Positions 33,631 through 42,654 of a stretch of DNA of 64,000 nucleotides are shown one piece after another (position 1 is the stretch's first letter; the number at the start of each line of letters is the position of its first letter). Source of the stretch: a bacterium (GTDB lineage: Bacteria; Planctomycetota; SZUA-567); contig QKCJ01000006.1 of assembly GCA_003245715.1 (NCBI GenBank), positions 44,082 through 108,081 on the forward strand. Direction: 5' to 3'. The notes beneath the pieces were generated by a model. The model saw nothing but the letters and a program-made list of their open reading frames with translations, was not told the DNA's origin and did no database searches. The translations under genes were made by a program, and so were the position numbers.

Positions 33631-35727
33631 ATGAGCAGAGTAGTCATTCCAACAGAACTTGTGCCAGATGAAGCATTGAAGAATCAGCCACGTCTCCCGC
33701 AGAAAAAATGGGGAAAGGCTGATATAACCCCAAAAATTGTTGAGGCTGACGCGCTGGAGTATTTTACAATTACCTATGTGGTTGGTCTTGAGCCGATAAA
33801 AAAAGGCGAGGGGATCAGCCTGCACATTCCTGAACGTGGGTGGAGTGCGCCGGTATTCAATAAGAATGAGCGTGGTTATATTCAGGCAAGTACAACCGGA
33901 GCGGCTAAACTTAAATATTATCGTCCCAGGCCGGAAATTCCGCAGAGTCGGCATTGGGCAACTTTTGAAGTTGTGAGTGGTGTTTTAAAAAATGGTGATA
34001 AGATAACGATCCTGTATGGCGGGGAAAAAGGCAAAGGCCCTGGAGCAGAGGTCGCAAATTTCCCCGGGAAAAATATCCGCTTCTTTATGACCAGAACAAC
34101 CAACCCCTTCCCGGCATATTTCGGTAATGTCAGCGCTCGTACTTATCCTGGCCTTATGATATTCAAAGACCGTTTTCAGGTTGAGCCGGAGCTTGAAATA
34201 ATTGGTGCAGGTGCAGAGTGTTTACAGCTTACGCTGCCTACAACAGCCTGTGGTGGTGTGGTGAAACTTCAGATGCACTTGCAGGATCGTTGTCATAATC
34301 CAGCTTCAAGCGCTGTAGATGAAAGGGTTGTTAATATTTATTGGGATAATGGTGACGGGGTGGTTAAATCGTGTGGGCGAAAACTTGCGTCGGTGCAACT
34401 TGGTGGCAAGTCGAATTTCAGAAAAAAAATGGATGTCAAAACTCCAAATAAAAATGGTGTTTATTATCTTTTCGCTGAATGGGGTGGGGAGAAGTGGATG
34501 AGTAATCCGGTTCATATCAGTAATAAGGCGGAAGGAAATATTTATTGGGGTGATTTGCATGCTCAGGGTTTTCAGTCGGATGGGTATGGCTATCCTGAAG
34601 ATTATTTCAGCCGCGCGCGGGATGAGGCTGCGCTTGATATTGCCTGTCTGACCGATCACAGCGACGGTTTGTGCTTCCCGATCATGCACGACTGTAATAC
34701 GCCTAATGATAAAAAATGGGAGAACTTGTGCCGTATAACAAAGAAGATGAATAAGGATGATTCCTTTGTTACTTTTGCGGCCATGGAACTTTCAAGTGAT
34801 GTTAAACATTTTCCAAGTGGGCTGCGCGAACGTAATCACCGTAATGCGTATTTTTATGATGAAGAGGATTCGGTATGTTTCAGTTGGCGGGATTTTCCGG
34901 ATACGTGGGACTGGTACAGGTTTTTGAAAGATACAAAGTATATGATAATTCCGCATACGCATGAAGCGCGGCTTGATTGCATGGCTCACAATCCGTTTGC
35001 TGAAAGGCTTATTGAGATCATGAGTGACAAGGGTTCTGGCGAGAATAAATATGTTGAAGGTGTTTCGGCAACCAGTGAGCACGGCGGGGTGCTGGAGTTT
35101 TTGCGTAAAGGCTGCCGTGTAGGCATTGTCGGCTCTGGCGACTATCATCATAATACTCCGGGCAGGCATTTTCCACAGAAGGAGGTGGCGGGTTTTGCCG
35201 ACAGTCAGACCTTTATGGGCGGGCTTGCCGCGATAAAGGCAAAGAAGTTAAACCGCAAAGAGATCTGGGGTGCAATGTATGACAGGCAGGCATATGCAAC
35301 TACAGGTGTCAGGATATATCTGGAATTCAATATGAAATTTAAAGGCGTAACGCCGATGTCTGGTGAGAAGGTTGTTAAGCCTAATGAAAAGGGGGGGCGT
35401 GAGTTTTCGGTTGAGTATGCGCTTACCGCGCCTCTGAAAGAAATTCAGCTGATTCGTAACGGAGAGGTTGATGCGCCTGTTGATGTGTACAGGAATAAAG
35501 AGTTGGTAAAGAGCAGCGGCTTTGACAAGAAGCAATATGCCGGAAAGATAAAGCTTGCTGATAAAAATAATTTGGGTACGTTATGGCTTGATTCATCATA
35601 CCCGCCAATTCTGCCCCATAAGTTTGTTTTTTATTATATAAGAATACTTCAGGAAGATGGTGAAATTGCCTGGTCGAGCCCGATCTGGATAAGTGATAGA
35701 GATATTATTGCCAGTCTTGACAAGTGA
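33631..35727 (+). CDS. DUF3604 family protein (PHP-like metal-dependent hydrolase fold)
   Basis: This is a 698-residue protein. Residues ~15-300 are beta-rich. Residues ~305-560 hold the DUF3604 core with PHP-type metal motifs: NIYWGDLHAQ (His), ACLTDHSDG (Asp/His), AAMELSSD, IIPHTHEARLD and VGIVGSGDYHHNTPG. A C-terminal beta domain follows (EFSVEYALTAPLKEIQLIRN, IAWSSPIWIS). DUF3604 proteins are often found in polysaccharide-use loci of marine and gut bacteria, but no reaction is firmly assigned. No signal peptide is present, so it should act in the cytoplasm. It has a clear AAAGGGAATTCC site, stands alone and is followed by a terminator. Confidence 0.85.
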   Translation: MSRVVIPTELVPDEALKNQPRLPQKKWGKADITPKIVEADALEYFTITYVVGLEPIKKGEGISLHIPERGWSAPVFNKNERGYIQASTTGAAKLKYYRPRPEIPQSRHWATFEVVSGVLKNGDKITILYGGEKGKGPGAEVANFPGKNIRFFMTRTTNPFPAYFGNVSARTYPGLMIFKDRFQVEPELEIIGAGAECLQLTLPTTACGGVVKLQMHLQDRCHNPASSAVDERVVNIYWDNGDGVVKSCGRKLASVQLGGKSNFRKKMDVKTPNKNGVYYLFAEWGGEKWMSNPVHISNKAEGNIYWGDLHAQGFQSDGYGYPEDYFSRARDEAALDIACLTDHSDGLCFPIMHDCNTPNDKKWENLCRITKKMNKDDSFVTFAAMELSSDVKHFPSGLRERNHRNAYFYDEEDSVCFSWRDFPDTWDWYRFLKDTKYMIIPHTHEARLDCMAHNPFAERLIEIMSDKGSGENKYVEGVSATSEHGGVLEFLRKGCRVGIVGSGDYHHNTPGRHFPQKEVAGFADSQTFMGGLAAIKAKKLNRKEIWGAMYDRQAYATTGVRIYLEFNMKFKGVTPMSGEKVVKPNEKGGREFSVEYALTAPLKEIQLIRNGEVDAPVDVYRNKELVKSSGFDKKQYAGKIKLADKNNLGTLWLDSSYPPILPHKFVFYYIRILQEDGEIAWSSPIWISDRDIIASLDK

Positions 35728-35763
35728 AGTTGATGGTGTTTTCTCTCCCGTGATTTTTAAGCA

Positions 35764-35800
35764 GCGCCCGGGTATCCTTACGCTTGTCCGGGCGTTTTTT
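35764..35800 (+). terminator. Intrinsic terminator after the DUF3604 gene
   Basis: GCGCCCGG near 35764-35772 pairs with CCGGGCG at 35788-35794, followed by TTTTTT (35795-35800). Confidence 0.88.
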
Positions 35801-35852
35801 GTTGTTAGTTATATTTGTGTGCGTGAAAAGACCAGCTGGCTGCGTGGGGTTT

Positions 35853-36135
35853 TTAAATATCATTTCTGTGCTTGCTAGGCTTACAGTTGAACTCGATTTT
35901 AAATTGCCGGCAGAATTTGTTGATATTGTTTTCCCCGATTTTATAGCATATTTCATTGATAGAAAGATTGGTTTCTGTAAGCAGGGATGCAGCCTGTTTT
36001 AGTCTGTAGATTTTTTGTAAACAATCGGCGAAACGTCGTTGGCATTTTAAAAGAATGTGTGTCGTAATCCTGTGAATATTCACGCTGTGTTAGGTCAGTG
36101 ATTATTTCAGGCGGCATATTAAATTCAATAATCAC
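35853..36135 (-). pseudogene. AraC-family regulator, 3' remnant with frameshift
   Basis: Reading on the reverse strand, one frame gives IIEFNMPPEIITDLTQREYS and FKMPTTFRRLFTKNL, which resemble the first AraC helix-turn-helix. The adjacent frame gives YRLKQAASLLTETNLSINEI, then CYKIGENNINKFCRQFKIEF and PSKHR, a good match to the second HTH. The two halves need a frameshift near 36025. The N-terminal sensor domain is missing: homology stops near 36135, where the transposase remnant begins. The insertion probably broke the gene. Confidence 0.7.
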
Positions 36136-36146
36136 TAGAGGCTGTT

Positions 36147-36377
36147 CTATAACTTACCCAGCGTAACCATAAGGCAAGATACGTGAACAAAACCTGTAGA
36201 CATCTTTATTTCATGATCATATCGGACAACTAAATGAAGAAAATTACCAAGCCAGCTAATTGTCCGTTCGATTTTCCAACGACTTTTATAATGTCGAAGC
36301 CTGCGACCGTCCTGAATTTTCTGCTTCGGGCGATTGTTCCGATGCGGACAGATAAGATCAATACGCCTTTGTTTCAT
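36147..36377 (-). pseudogene. IS5-type transposase, C-terminal fragment (reverse)
   Basis: The translated reverse strand gives KQRRIDLICPHRNNR, RRLRHYKSRWKIERTISWLG, and NFLHLVVRYDHEI up to VTLGKL. This is the end of an IS5/IS4-superfamily DDE transposase, with the typical 'RRWKIERT..WLgn.RrLvvRyer' block and the catalytic Glu in IERT. The N-terminal part in the same orientation is missing. A frame reading further upstream to 36461 (starting MNLFYGDLPG) is not transposase-like. Confidence 0.8.
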
Positions 36378-36382
36378 ACTCA

Positions 36383-36529
36383 GTAGACAGCGCTTCTGTA
36401 AGAGCGGGGCATGGCGAAAAAACGGGCCCGAACCTGGTAGATCGCCGTAAAAAAGGTTCAAAACATCATCTTATTACCGATGCAAATGGCACGACTTTAG
36501 CCGCTCATACGACTGGCGTTATAATATAA
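36383..36529 (+). pseudogene. IS5-type transposase, central fragment (forward, inverted relative to its C-terminus)
   Basis: The forward frame reads VDSASVRAGHGEKTGPN, then DRRKKGSKHHLITDANGTTL and ends GVII before a stop. This is the central part of the same transposase class (with the first catalytic Asp in VDSA), lying head-to-head with the reverse C-terminal fragment. Six bases separate the two. The DRGYD-type region between them in an intact protein is absent. Confidence 0.75.
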
Positions 36530-37772
36530 ATCGCTTCTCATTTCATCCATCTCCCGTAAGCCATTATCCCTGCACAGAGAATTATCGCATCGTCAGAAAC
36601 AGGGGACTGATCAAAAACAAGCATGAATATCTTGTGAAACAGGGAAGACTTCACCTCGATATTCGTTTTGACAATATCGTTGGTGGAGGAATGGGAGTTG
36701 ATTACCACAATATCACATCCCTGCCTGACAGGGAATTTGAGTTTTACTCAGCTATGCCTGCCTTAAACTATCGACGCATATTCTGGCTAATTTTTACCGA
36801 AAAACTTTATACTGGGTAAGCGGTTCACCTGCCATAATTTCGGGGATGAAGTATCTTACCCCGAAGCAGCCAGGCGGGGGCGGGCTTTCACCGCAGTTTT
36901 ATTTTAGTACGGTGACATGCGAAAAATGCTTTGCTGCAAATAATTTCAACCTCTTTTACCAATATACCGCACAATCATCCCGGCATGACATTATTAAGGA
37001 GTCATTTGAGCAACCGGGGGAAGGTTGCTTTAATTATGCCTTATTAGGCATTGCTGGTCATGGTCGCCCTTGCTGTTAAACTCAATATCGACGTTTGAAA
37101 AATGGCACTTATCGCCAACAAGGACTGCAAGGATGTGTTTGATTATTCATTCGAACACATTTCAAATGCCGACCTTGAGAAAATTGACAGCAATTTTTAT
37201 CGCGTTTTACATTTCAATCTATTTTGTCCTGACGCGATTGAATCTGCTCTGATAAAAAAATGGTGTTGCAAAATAAAGAATCATAAACGTAACGCCACCG
37301 TCCCTAAAAAATATTATTATTGATAACTTTGCGGATCATAATATTTTCATGGATGAAACATGTAAAGAAGATATGTTCCTGTTCGGAAAAAAATGGTTAA
37401 AAGCTTATGGAGCTTTATGATAGCGACTTTGTGTATCACTTTCGGTTTGAGGATGCCTTATCGCATGATCTTATCGACGGTATTTGGCACTCAAGTTCAG
37501 CGCTTAAGTTTACATAACTGCAATGATGGCGAAGATTGCCAATCATAAAGCTTCATGGCTGAGGTGCTTGAGTTGTGGCTCATTCTGGCGGCTAAGTTCT
37601 TGTCTCAATACGTTGATAATGGTGATGAGCGCTTACGATTTGCAGCATGATGGAGGGATTCAACCGTTAATGACGGAAGTGCCGGATTTTTAGTTTAAAA
37701 TATTCGGCAAAAGAATTAGGCATTATTTTGCTTGGCGGATGCGCGTTTGTTTTTATGAAAATAATGCGTATA
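36530..37772. other. Decayed DNA with short protein-like fragments
   Basis: There is no intact gene in ~1.2 kb. Short forward frames look like pieces of broken genes: 36634-36819 (LHLDIRFDNIVGGGMGVDYH), 36846-37079 (RHDIIKESFEQPGEGC), 37102-37323 (FDYSFEHISNADLEKIDSNF), and a frame near 37320-37420 (NIFMDETCKEDMFLFGKKWL). None is recognised. CTTACCCAG at the transposase end (about 36155) recurs inverted as CTGGGTAAG at about 36813, and could mark the other IS end. Probably a degraded mobile-element landing site. Confidence 0.45.
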
Positions 37773-40130
37773 TCATACAATGATTTTTGCTGAACGAACA
37801 TGACCGGAAAGTTTGCCTTGCATTGCCTTCAATTTGGTTTCATTTTTGCATAATAAAAATAACCTGTCGATGTCTTCAGTTACAGGATCATTCGCATAAA
37901 TTTCCAGCCAGTGCCAGCCTTTGGTGACTTCAGAAAAACGTTCGATGAAATCCTGGCCATAAAGCCGATAGTGTCCGTGTTCTTCTTCTTTGGGGTAACC
38001 CCAGTCCGTGGTTACGGTTTTGTCATTAAATGGAAACGCAAGTTCAAGAATCCCGTCATCTTTTACAACCCGAAGCAACTCACTTACGGCCTTGATATCA
38101 TCGGGGACATGCTCAATAACATGGTTGCATATTGCCGCGTCATAAATATTATCCGGTCGGTCAATATCTTGGATGTCAAGTGAATTTTCGCCGCCATAAA
38201 TTGACCTTTCATGAAAATCAAACCATGAGGGGTCAACCGAAAGGTCATCACTGATCTGCAATACTTTCATTGAGGAAAAACTGGAATCTTTTATTGCGAG
38301 CCAGAAGCTCCGCATCATGCGATGTCTTTCCAGAGATTGGCATTTTACGCAATAAGGGAAATTTCCTCCTGCTCCAAGTCTTCCATTTGGTCCGCGAAGA
38401 AATTTACCGTTTCCACAAATATTGCATACATGAGGTTCATACTCTCCCGGATCAGGAAATTCTTCGCGGACAATTTTCATATTAGGGTCGAGCTCAACTG
38501 TTTTTGAAATATTTCCGAGCGACTTTTCAAGATAGTAATCGGCATATACCACCGGTATTACCATTGGTGTATTTGTGTGAGTATAGCGGATAATCAACTC
38601 CCAATCCACCAGACGCTTGAGCTTTTCATTAAAGCCGCCAAATTTCTCATATAACTTTCTATGGTGGCAAAATACATTCATATCAATAAAATTGGCATGA
38701 CAAAGTGCCTGCCAGTTAAAGGGTGAATATTTTACTTCAATCATTGCCTCACTGAAATCAAGATAATGCATTTCTTCAAGGGCATATGCCGTTGTGCTGC
38801 CGCCGCTAAATGTCCCGGCCATCGCAGTAAGATATCCCTGCCTCCATGTGTTATCTGAGTCAAGATAAGCAATCCATTCGCCTTCCGCTTTTTTCAGGCC
38901 CTGGTTTCTCGCATGACTGACTCCTTTATGCTCGTTTTCTAATAGTACGATTTTACCGTCACCGATCTGGCTATGGTACTTTTCCCGTATAAACTCTACG
39001 GAGCCGTCTGTACTGCCATCGTCACTGATTATCAGTTCAAAGTCCGGATAATCCTGTATTAATACGGATTCAATAGCTTTTTCTATTACTCCTTTGCGGT
39101 TCCAGCACGGCATAATAACTGAAAACTTGGCTGGAGGATTCAGTCTGGCGTTTTTGTTTTGGAGCTCAGACAGATATTTTTGGTATCTTTCTCCGGCATG
39201 CTGTTTGCGTGCCTGGTGGCCAATACTGTTGAAAAAAACAACCGCATTGTAAAGGTAATCTTTGTCTTCCGGGAAGCGCAACATATAATATTCATGAATC
39301 TGATAGAGGACATTGAAACTTCTTTGCTGTGCACATTCCTGCATTCTGGTAAGTGCTTTTTGCATATTATCAATTTCGTCATAACCTGATTGTGAAGCCT
39401 GTATGCTGTTATACTCCGCGACGTTAATATTATCGAAATGATTGCATAGACGCCATTTTTCGTAAGTTGTTGTTGCACACTCAACCGCTGATAAAAGTAC
39501 ACGCTGAGCCTCATTATGTTTGATCTTTGATAATGCTCTGCCAAAGGTGGCAATTGCCGGTCCGTATGTATAGCCGACATTAACTGCCTGCTGGAGAATT
39601 TTAAGGGCTTCAGTAATTCGTCCCGCTTCAAGAAGAAATTCCCCCTGAAGGGTCAGGTCTATTACCTGTAAAAACTGCTGCATCTGTTGTTGATTTAACG
39701 TTGGCGCTTGAATTATTTGTGGCTGTGTGCTTTGGGCTGGAGAAGATAAGGTTACTCCGGATAAATTATGAAATAGTTTTTTTGCGTCTTCGCGATCAGG
39801 GAACTTTTCCAGAAAAGAAGTCAATAGCTCCAAGGACTTTTCCTTCTCACCGTGCTGCGATTTGATATAGGCCAGTGAAAACAGTGATTCGGCATAGCCG
39901 TTTTTTCCTGCATACTCAAATGCCGTTTCCGCTGCTGTTACAAGTTCGTGGCTGCTTTGGGTGATTTCCCAAAGAACCGTTGCGTAATAATGTGCAATTT
40001 TGGGGCTCTCCGGATACTCTTCAAGTGCTTCGCGCAGCAATGCTGCCGCCCCAAGTAGATTGCCCGAATTGAAAAGATCCAGTCCTTTTTTTGCCAGATC
40101 TTCGTCATTCCCCGTTGAAAATACACTCAT
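37773..40130 (-). CDS. TPR - family 2 glycosyltransferase - methyltransferase fusion protein
   Basis: This is a 785-residue protein. Residues ~1-330 are TPR-like helices (AKKGLDLFNSGNLLGAAALL, AESLFSLAYIKSQHGEKEKS). Residues ~336-565 are a GT2 (GT-A fold) domain: FSVIMPCWNRKGVIEKAIES, LIISDDGSTDGS, AYLDSDN as the DXD motif, and LVDWELIIRY. Residues ~568-600 hold two Cys pairs (CNICG, CVKCQ). Residues ~610-785 are a class I SAM methyltransferase-like domain (AICNHVIEHVPDD, HYRLYGQDFIERF). Such fusions modify surface or protein-linked glycans. ATG 40130 (GGGG six bases upstream) is preferred to TTG 40151. There is no signal peptide or membrane helix. Surrounding decayed DNA suggests an accessory gene. 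Confidence 0.85.
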   Translation of the reverse strand: MSVFSTGNDEDLAKKGLDLFNSGNLLGAAALLREALEEYPESPKIAHYYATVLWEITQSSHELVTAAETAFEYAGKNGYAESLFSLAYIKSQHGEKEKSLELLTSFLEKFPDREDAKKLFHNLSGVTLSSPAQSTQPQIIQAPTLNQQQMQQFLQVIDLTLQGEFLLEAGRITEALKILQQAVNVGYTYGPAIATFGRALSKIKHNEAQRVLLSAVECATTTYEKWRLCNHFDNINVAEYNSIQASQSGYDEIDNMQKALTRMQECAQQRSFNVLYQIHEYYMLRFPEDKDYLYNAVVFFNSIGHQARKQHAGERYQKYLSELQNKNARLNPPAKFSVIMPCWNRKGVIEKAIESVLIQDYPDFELIISDDGSTDGSVEFIREKYHSQIGDGKIVLLENEHKGVSHARNQGLKKAEGEWIAYLDSDNTWRQGYLTAMAGTFSGGSTTAYALEEMHYLDFSEAMIEVKYSPFNWQALCHANFIDMNVFCHHRKLYEKFGGFNEKLKRLVDWELIIRYTHTNTPMVIPVVYADYYLEKSLGNISKTVELDPNMKIVREEFPDPGEYEPHVCNICGNGKFLRGPNGRLGAGGNFPYCVKCQSLERHRMMRSFWLAIKDSSFSSMKVLQISDDLSVDPSWFDFHERSIYGGENSLDIQDIDRPDNIYDAAICNHVIEHVPDDIKAVSELLRVVKDDGILELAFPFNDKTVTTDWGYPKEEEHGHYRLYGQDFIERFSEVTKGWHWLEIYANDPVTEDIDRLFLLCKNETKLKAMQGKLSGHVRSAKIIV

Positions 40131-40322
40131 AACATACCCCATTTTATCCAATTAAGATTGATTTTTATTGTATTCCTGCTATTCCGGCAAGTCAAGTTTT
40201 TTTAATAATCGTGTTACGAGGATGACGAGGAGGTGTTTTGTAATGAAACAGAAAACTGTTCCGACATCCGTGAAAAGTAATTCGGTAATCCGTATCATAG
40301 CAATTTCACGGGTGACAGGTGT

Positions 40323-40350
40323 AAAAAAAAGCAGCCCTTAAAGGCTGCTT
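40323..40350 (-). terminator. Intrinsic terminator of the araB operon
   Basis: On the reverse strand, AAGCAGCC (40350-40343) pairs with GGCTGCTT (40336-40329), followed by a run of eight T. It lies 37 bases after the DapA-like gene. Confidence 0.88.
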
Positions 40351-40386
40351 GGATATTTGTATGTCAATGAGTGGTCTTGCAATATC

Positions 40387-41301
40387 TTAGATCAGATTCA
40401 TCTCTTTGAGGATAATGGCAACTTTCTCGCGTTCTGGCTGGCGGAAGGCGTGGAATGGCTCAGCCATAAAGTCGCTGCAGATTCCCATGATATTAAGTGC
40501 GCATTTCACCCCTTTTATGAATGTTGAGGAATAATGGCCATAGAAATACATCCGGCGCAATCTGAATATCTCTGTTTGTAACTTTCTTACCTCCGCAATA
40601 TTTCCGGCCACTGCCGCGTTATACATATCAACGAAGAGTTTCGGATAAATATTCGCACCGCCTGCAACCCCGCCAAAGCCGCCGAACAGAACCGATTCGC
40701 CAAGCAACTCTTCCGGACCGATCAGCAGGGAAAAATCCGGCCTGTCTTTCATTGCGGTGAGATATTCATGAAAGCGGATCATATTGCCTGAGCTGTCCTT
40801 GAATCCTATAATGCCCTCAATTTTTGAGGCTTTGCAAAGGGTGTCAACGCAGATGTCCACCTTGGTCATTGACGGCATGTTATAAAGATAAAGCGGAAGT
40901 GTCAGCTGCGGGGTGAGGTGTTCAAGATATTCTAGGAGTTCGGGCTGTCCGGTCGGGAAATAAAATGGAGGTGCCAGAACAACCGCGTTAGCACCACAGT
41001 CAGCAGAATGCTCCGCCAGTTTGATGGATTCAGAGTAAGAAGTATCTGTGATTCCTACCAGTACAGGAACACGTCCGGCGATAATAGTGCAGGCTTCTTT
41101 GACCAGTTCATATTTAAGCTTTACGCTCAGGCTCGGGCCTTCACCGGTTGTACCCAGAAGAAACAGTCCATGTACTCCGCCACCGATTATGTGTTCAATA
41201 AGCCGGTGAAGTCCTTCAATATCGAGGGTGTTTTTGCCTGAGAGAGGTGTTACCATTGGCGGTATTATTCCGCGGAGGGGGGCTGCTGCTTTTTTGTTCA
41301 T
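40387..41301 (-). CDS. DapA/NanA superfamily aldolase or lyase
   Basis: This is a 304-residue TIM-barrel class I aldolase of the dihydrodipicolinate synthase / N-acetylneuraminate lyase superfamily. Signatures are GIIPPMVTPL, FLLGTTGEGPSLS (substrate carboxylate loop), LPLYLYNMPSMTK with the catalytic Tyr, and GIIGFKDSSGN with the Schiff-base Lys (about residue 168). A housekeeping dapA role is unlikely, because it is the last gene of a sugar operon behind araB and a sialidase-like gene. Cleavage of a keto-sugar acid is more plausible, but the substrate is unknown. The N-terminus has five closely spaced Met codons; ATG 41301 is preferred because GGAG lies six bases upstream, and ATG 41313 is possible. 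Confidence 0.8.
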   Translation of the reverse strand: MNKKAAAPLRGIIPPMVTPLSGKNTLDIEGLHRLIEHIIGGGVHGLFLLGTTGEGPSLSVKLKYELVKEACTIIAGRVPVLVGITDTSYSESIKLAEHSADCGANAVVLAPPFYFPTGQPELLEYLEHLTPQLTLPLYLYNMPSMTKVDICVDTLCKASKIEGIIGFKDSSGNMIRFHEYLTAMKDRPDFSLLIGPEELLGESVLFGGFGGVAGGANIYPKLFVDMYNAAVAGNIAEVRKLQTEIFRLRRMYFYGHYSSTFIKGVKCALNIMGICSDFMAEPFHAFRQPEREKVAIILKEMNLI

Positions 41302-41349
41302 CATCATCTCCATGAATGTCGGTAAAAAAAATGTCTGAGTTTGTAAGGC

Positions 41350-42612
41350 TTAATAGACCAGATCCCTGAAATTTCTGAGCCTGTGAAAAGTAATCAGGTT
41401 GCCATTATGGGCAGAGAGCGCCCGTTTGTCACCAGAGCGGCTGAGTATGCAGAGGTCATTGTTGTCAATTACCATACTGGCGTAGTGTCTGGATTCTGTT
41501 TCACTTTCGCCGATAGCCACAATTGCGGCAAAGCACCAGTCGACCATATTTTTTGAGAAATGCAGAACCAGCCGTGAGCGCTGATTGTTTGGCAGATTAT
41601 AGCGGTCAGCTTCAAGTTTTTCAGCCTTTGTCATCGAGTCGGTCGGCTGGGTTGAGAGAAGCCAGTATAGTTTGGTCAACTCGTCATATACAATATGAAA
41701 CTTCATCTGGCCACCCGGCAGAGGTATTATTTTATATTCGCCGCCGGAGGGTAATTTCTGAAATCCTGTAACCATTGCACCGGTTCCGGGTTTATCGCCC
41801 TGTTCGGTGACCGTGAGGAGCGCGGCATAATTTGAGAAGCCGTTGTGTAGTCTGGCGATAAGGTGGATAGTTTTGCCGCTCGGGTCATACCAGTAATGGT
41901 TTTCGTCATAAATCTTGAAGACGTTGGTCTCAAGCCAGCCGGGAGGTGCGCAGTCGCGGTGCGGTGCGGGGTAAAAACTTTTTTTTGGGGTGATCGGGTA
42001 GAAGACCTGTCCGGACTTAATCAGGTCTTCGTCTTTGATGGCATCCCGGAAGGCGACTTCTGTGGCGAATGTCCAGCTTTGTATTTCAGTCAGATCGGCA
42101 GTGAGAGGTGCGCGCATCAATACCGGTGCCAATACTGATGGCGTCCACGCAGTGCAGTCATCATGGATTTCCCTCTCCATTACCAGATAGACGCAGTCAT
42201 TAGCATAAAGCACGCTGCAGGGGGCCTGATGCCATTTCTGTCCTTCAGTAAGCCTGACTGGCTCTGACCAGGTCGAACCGTTATCCCTGGATGCGACAAT
42301 CATCAGATCGCCGCGATGTCCAAGAACGTAAATATTGTCTCCGGCGACAAATGGCCGAGCATGCAGGAACGGGTATTCCGCGACCTTTTTCCAGTTCTCG
42401 CCGCCGTCATCGCTGATATGGATCTGCCCCTGATGTTTCCCGTCTCCCTTGATGCCTTCTACGTTATCCATTCCCGGACCGCGAAAACCGCCGGTGGCAA
42501 TAAGCCTGCCATTGTCGAGTCGGCATAGTCCAGGACTGCATGTCCAGACGGTTTGCGCGTCTACAGACTCCATGATGGCTTTATATTCGTTGGCAAGTGG
42601 TTTATTGTGCAC
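41350..42612 (-). CDS. Sialidase-like beta-propeller protein, cytoplasmic
   Basis: This is a 420-residue protein of the sialidase/neuraminidase-like superfamily. Asp-boxes (S-x-D-x-G-x-x-W) are seen in ISDDGGENWKKV and ASRDNGSTWSEPV, and other propeller blades show SPGLCRLDNGRLIATGGF and FHIVYDELTKLYWLLST. The catalytic Arg triad of true sialidases cannot be placed with confidence. No signal peptide is present, so any substrate would be an imported saccharide. The start is GTG 42612, with AGGAG six bases upstream, giving the N-terminus HNKPLANEYKAIMES after the initiator. It lies 42 bases after araB and 48 before the DapA-like gene, on one transcript. Confidence 0.75.
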   Translation of the reverse strand: MHNKPLANEYKAIMESVDAQTVWTCSPGLCRLDNGRLIATGGFRGPGMDNVEGIKGDGKHQGQIHISDDGGENWKKVAEYPFLHARPFVAGDNIYVLGHRGDLMIVASRDNGSTWSEPVRLTEGQKWHQAPCSVLYANDCVYLVMEREIHDDCTAWTPSVLAPVLMRAPLTADLTEIQSWTFATEVAFRDAIKDEDLIKSGQVFYPITPKKSFYPAPHRDCAPPGWLETNVFKIYDENHYWYDPSGKTIHLIARLHNGFSNYAALLTVTEQGDKPGTGAMVTGFQKLPSGGEYKIIPLPGGQMKFHIVYDELTKLYWLLSTQPTDSMTKAEKLEADRYNLPNNQRSRLVLHFSKNMVDWCFAAIVAIGESETESRHYASMVIDNNDLCILSRSGDKRALSAHNGNLITFHRLRNFRDLVY

Positions 42613-42654
42613 GTTGTCTCCTGATAAGTGGGTTGTCTGAAAAATCAAAGATAT

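Noticed and set aside
36147..36461. Treating the whole 104-residue reverse frame as transposase
   Set aside because: Only residues after about 36377 match a transposase; the upstream part is antisense to the forward fragment.
40387..41301. Calling the aldolase-family gene housekeeping dapA
   Set aside because: It is the last gene of a LacI-controlled sugar operon, and the family includes many sugar-acid lyases.
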